Origin: Aeromicrobium endophyticum
GTDB taxonomy: Bacteria; Actinomycetota; Actinomycetes; Propionibacteriales; Nocardioidaceae
Reading direction: 5' to 3'
Assembly (NCBI RefSeq): GCF_003586285.1
Contig: NZ_QUBR01000002.1
Coordinates: 620,001-684,000 of the forward strand
Length of the DNA stretch: 64,000 nt
Shown here: positions 62,639 through 64,000 of the stretch, in pieces
Numbering within the stretch: position 1 is the first letter of the stretch
Layout of the letters: each line of letters begins with the position of its first letter
The notes under the pieces: model-generated
The model's database searches: none
The model's input: only the letters and a program-made list of their open reading frames with translations
Told to the model about the DNA's origin: nothing
Translations under genes and position numbers: made by a program

Positions 62639-62800
62639 CTACTTCTTGCCACCTCGGTCGAGGTAGGCCGGCATGGCCAGGAAGCCGAGCCCCACGGCGA
62701 CGAACCCGATGGCGAGGGTCGTGTTGCCGCCGACCAGGCTGGCGATGGCGGCGACGACGAACAGGAGGCCCCCGATGGTCCACATCCTCTTGTCATTCAT
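62639..62800 (-). CDS. Small membrane protein
   Basis: The 53-residue frame MNDKRMWTIGGLLFVVAAIA ... ends in AYLDRGGKK. Two hydrophobic segments (residues 7-24 and 28-46) flank a short SLVGGNTT turn. It is a two-helix membrane protein of unknown function. Codon third-position G+C is as in true genes, and stop and start are clean. Confidence 0.65.
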   Translation of the reverse strand: MNDKRMWTIGGLLFVVAAIASLVGGNTTLAIGFVAVGLGFLAMPAYLDRGGKK

Positions 62801-62853
62801 GACGTGAGCCTAGGAGCGTCCTCGGCGGCCCGCACGCTGGAGGACCAGGGAAT

Positions 62854-63075
62854 TCAGGGCAGCACGAGCACGTAGTCAGCCCGGTCGCTGATGTGCTGAG
62901 CGTACTCGCGCAGCGTCGCCTCGGGCAGCTCGACCGACGCCTCGTCCATCGAGCGCCTCACCTGGACGGCGACGTCGTCGACGGGCATCGCGGCGAAGCT
63001 CTTGCGCAGGGACTCGTCGATCGCCTGCAGCGTGTCGGCGAGCGCGGCGTCATCGGTCGTGACGGTGGTGTGCAT
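62854..63075 (-). CDS. Small hypothetical protein
   Basis: The 73-residue protein (MHTTVTTDDAALADTLQAID) is mostly alpha-helical and acidic, with a C-terminal ISDRADYVLVLP. It has no membrane segment or recognised motif. It is divergent from the alarmone synthetase gene, about 100 bp apart. Confidence 0.65.
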   Translation of the reverse strand: MHTTVTTDDAALADTLQAIDESLRKSFAAMPVDDVAVQVRRSMDEASVELPEATLREYAQHISDRADYVLVLP

Positions 63076-63176
63076 GCACCGACGGTACGACGGCCGGGGC
63101 CGGGCGGCACGTCGTCGAGGCGACACCGAGCGGCAGCGTTCGGGCATTCGTCGGGGCGCCTGTCTAGAGTGGCCGG

Positions 63177-63956
63177 GTGGACCCCAAGCCCGCGCGGATC
63201 GATCTCGGTCGACTCATCGATCGCCCCGACGACGACTTCTCGCACGACGAGGTGCAGCACCTGAGGCAGGACTTCACCCGCTTCATGATGCGCTACAAGT
63301 TCGGCATGGAGGAGATCGTCACCAAGCTGTCGATCCTGCGCGACGAGTTCGAGCACCTCCACGAGACCAACCCCATCGAGAACGTCTCGTCACGGCTCAA
63401 GAACCCCGACAGCATCCTCGAGAAGATGGGCCGCAAGGAGTGCGAGTCGACGTTCGAGTCGATCGCCGAGAAGATCACCGACATCGCCGGCGTCCGCGTC
63501 ACCTGCAGCTTCGTGTCCGACGTCTACCACGTGTTCGACATGCTCACGAGCCAGTCGGACGTCGTCATCGTCGAGGTGCGCGACTACATCACGACGCCCA
63601 AGCCCAACGGCTACCGCAGCCTGCACGCCCTCGTCGAGGTACCGGTCTACCTGAGCGACGGCGAGGTGCCGGTGCTCGTCGAGGTGCAGCTGCGCACCAT
63701 CGCGATGGACTTCTGGGCCAGCCTCGAGCACAAGATCCACTACAAGTACCGCGAGGACGTGCCGCAGGCCCTGCTCGACGGCCTCAAGGACGCCGCCGAC
63801 ACCGCGACCGAGCTCGACGCGACGATGGAGCGCCTGCACACCGAGGTCAAGTCGGCCGGCGCGCTGTCGTCCGGCCTCAAGGACGAGCTGGTGCGGGGCA
63901 CCGTCGCCCTCCCCGACGACGCCTTCGTCGAGCGCCTCAAGCGCATGGGCACCTGA
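63177..63956 (+). CDS. RelA/SpoT-domain small alarmone synthetase
   Basis: The 259-residue protein has a (p)ppGpp synthetase domain: NVSSRLKNPDSILEKMGRK, ITDIAGVRVTCSFVSDVYHV, PKPNGYRSLHALVEVPV, and EVQLRTIAMDFWASLEHKIHYK. It lacks the HD hydrolase and TGS/ACT domains of full Rel, so it is a monofunctional small synthetase (RelQ/RelP-like). It starts with GTG 63177. Nothing is seen in the final 44 bases. Confidence 0.93.
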   Translation: MDPKPARIDLGRLIDRPDDDFSHDEVQHLRQDFTRFMMRYKFGMEEIVTKLSILRDEFEHLHETNPIENVSSRLKNPDSILEKMGRKECESTFESIAEKITDIAGVRVTCSFVSDVYHVFDMLTSQSDVVIVEVRDYITTPKPNGYRSLHALVEVPVYLSDGEVPVLVEVQLRTIAMDFWASLEHKIHYKYREDVPQALLDGLKDAADTATELDATMERLHTEVKSAGALSSGLKDELVRGTVALPDDAFVERLKRMGT

Positions 63957-64000
63957 CGGCTCACCGTCCCCTTCGAGCGGTGGATCCTCCACCGTCTCGA

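Overview
The window is chromosomal DNA of a high-G+C actinobacterium. Gene density is high, GTG and TTG starts and ATGA/GTGA stop-start overlaps are frequent, and many genes belong to actinobacterial families (DUF3099, DUF445, a Suf operon led by sufR with an embedded Rieske gene, a separate LigD-type polymerase domain, DivIVA-domain proteins). Protein style and gene order suggest Nocardioidaceae (Aeromicrobium/Nocardioides-like); this is an inference. No rRNA, CRISPR array or recognisable transposase was found. One tRNA (Leu, GAG) is present.

Layout. 48-3765: a minus-strand corrinoid uptake operon (btuFCD-like plus a CbiX-like/[2Fe-2S] protein) behind a cobalamin riboswitch. 3859-4797: a class A beta-lactamase. 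5224-11206: a catabolic operon (LysR regulator, amidohydrolase, cyclase, fumarylacetoacetate hydrolase, acyl-CoA ligase) lying between an intact small gene and a duplicated 5' piece of a paralogue of it. 11289-12458: tRNA-Leu, a DivIVA-domain gene and a phased array of DnaA-box-like sites. 12459-27521: housekeeping genes (DUF445, zinc protease, CPBP protease, HrpA helicase, FKBP, alcohol dehydrogenase, MarR, two acyl-CoA dehydrogenases, peptide deformylase).

27911-30074 is a 2.15 kb low-G+C island inserted in a TrmH-family methyltransferase gene. It carries one P-loop ATPase gene of unknown function and a foreign trmH 3' half that replaces the host 3' half; the displaced host half survives at 27508-27919. 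Joining the two 9-bp core copies regenerates an uninterrupted 267-residue TrmH protein. There is no integrase in the island.

31891-42126 is an unusual phosphate uptake locus on the minus strand behind a PHO-box-like repeat: pstC, pstA, a C-terminally membrane-anchored PstS, an 854-residue anchored exported protein, a sortase-fold protein lacking both catalytic residues, a second PstS-like protein with Ig-like domains, and pstB. 42336-44736 is an SPFH/NfeD/ABC-ATPase group. 44829-50871 holds serB, an ArsR/MFS pair, dodecin, small proteins, moaA and SURF1. 50963-59325 holds an ABC-F factor with a repeat-rich leader and the complete suf operon, whose regulator gene starts inside a SufR-type operator. 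59363-63956 holds a DUF2786 protein, a DJ-1/PfpI protein, a LigD-type polymerase domain, two small proteins and a small alarmone synthetase.
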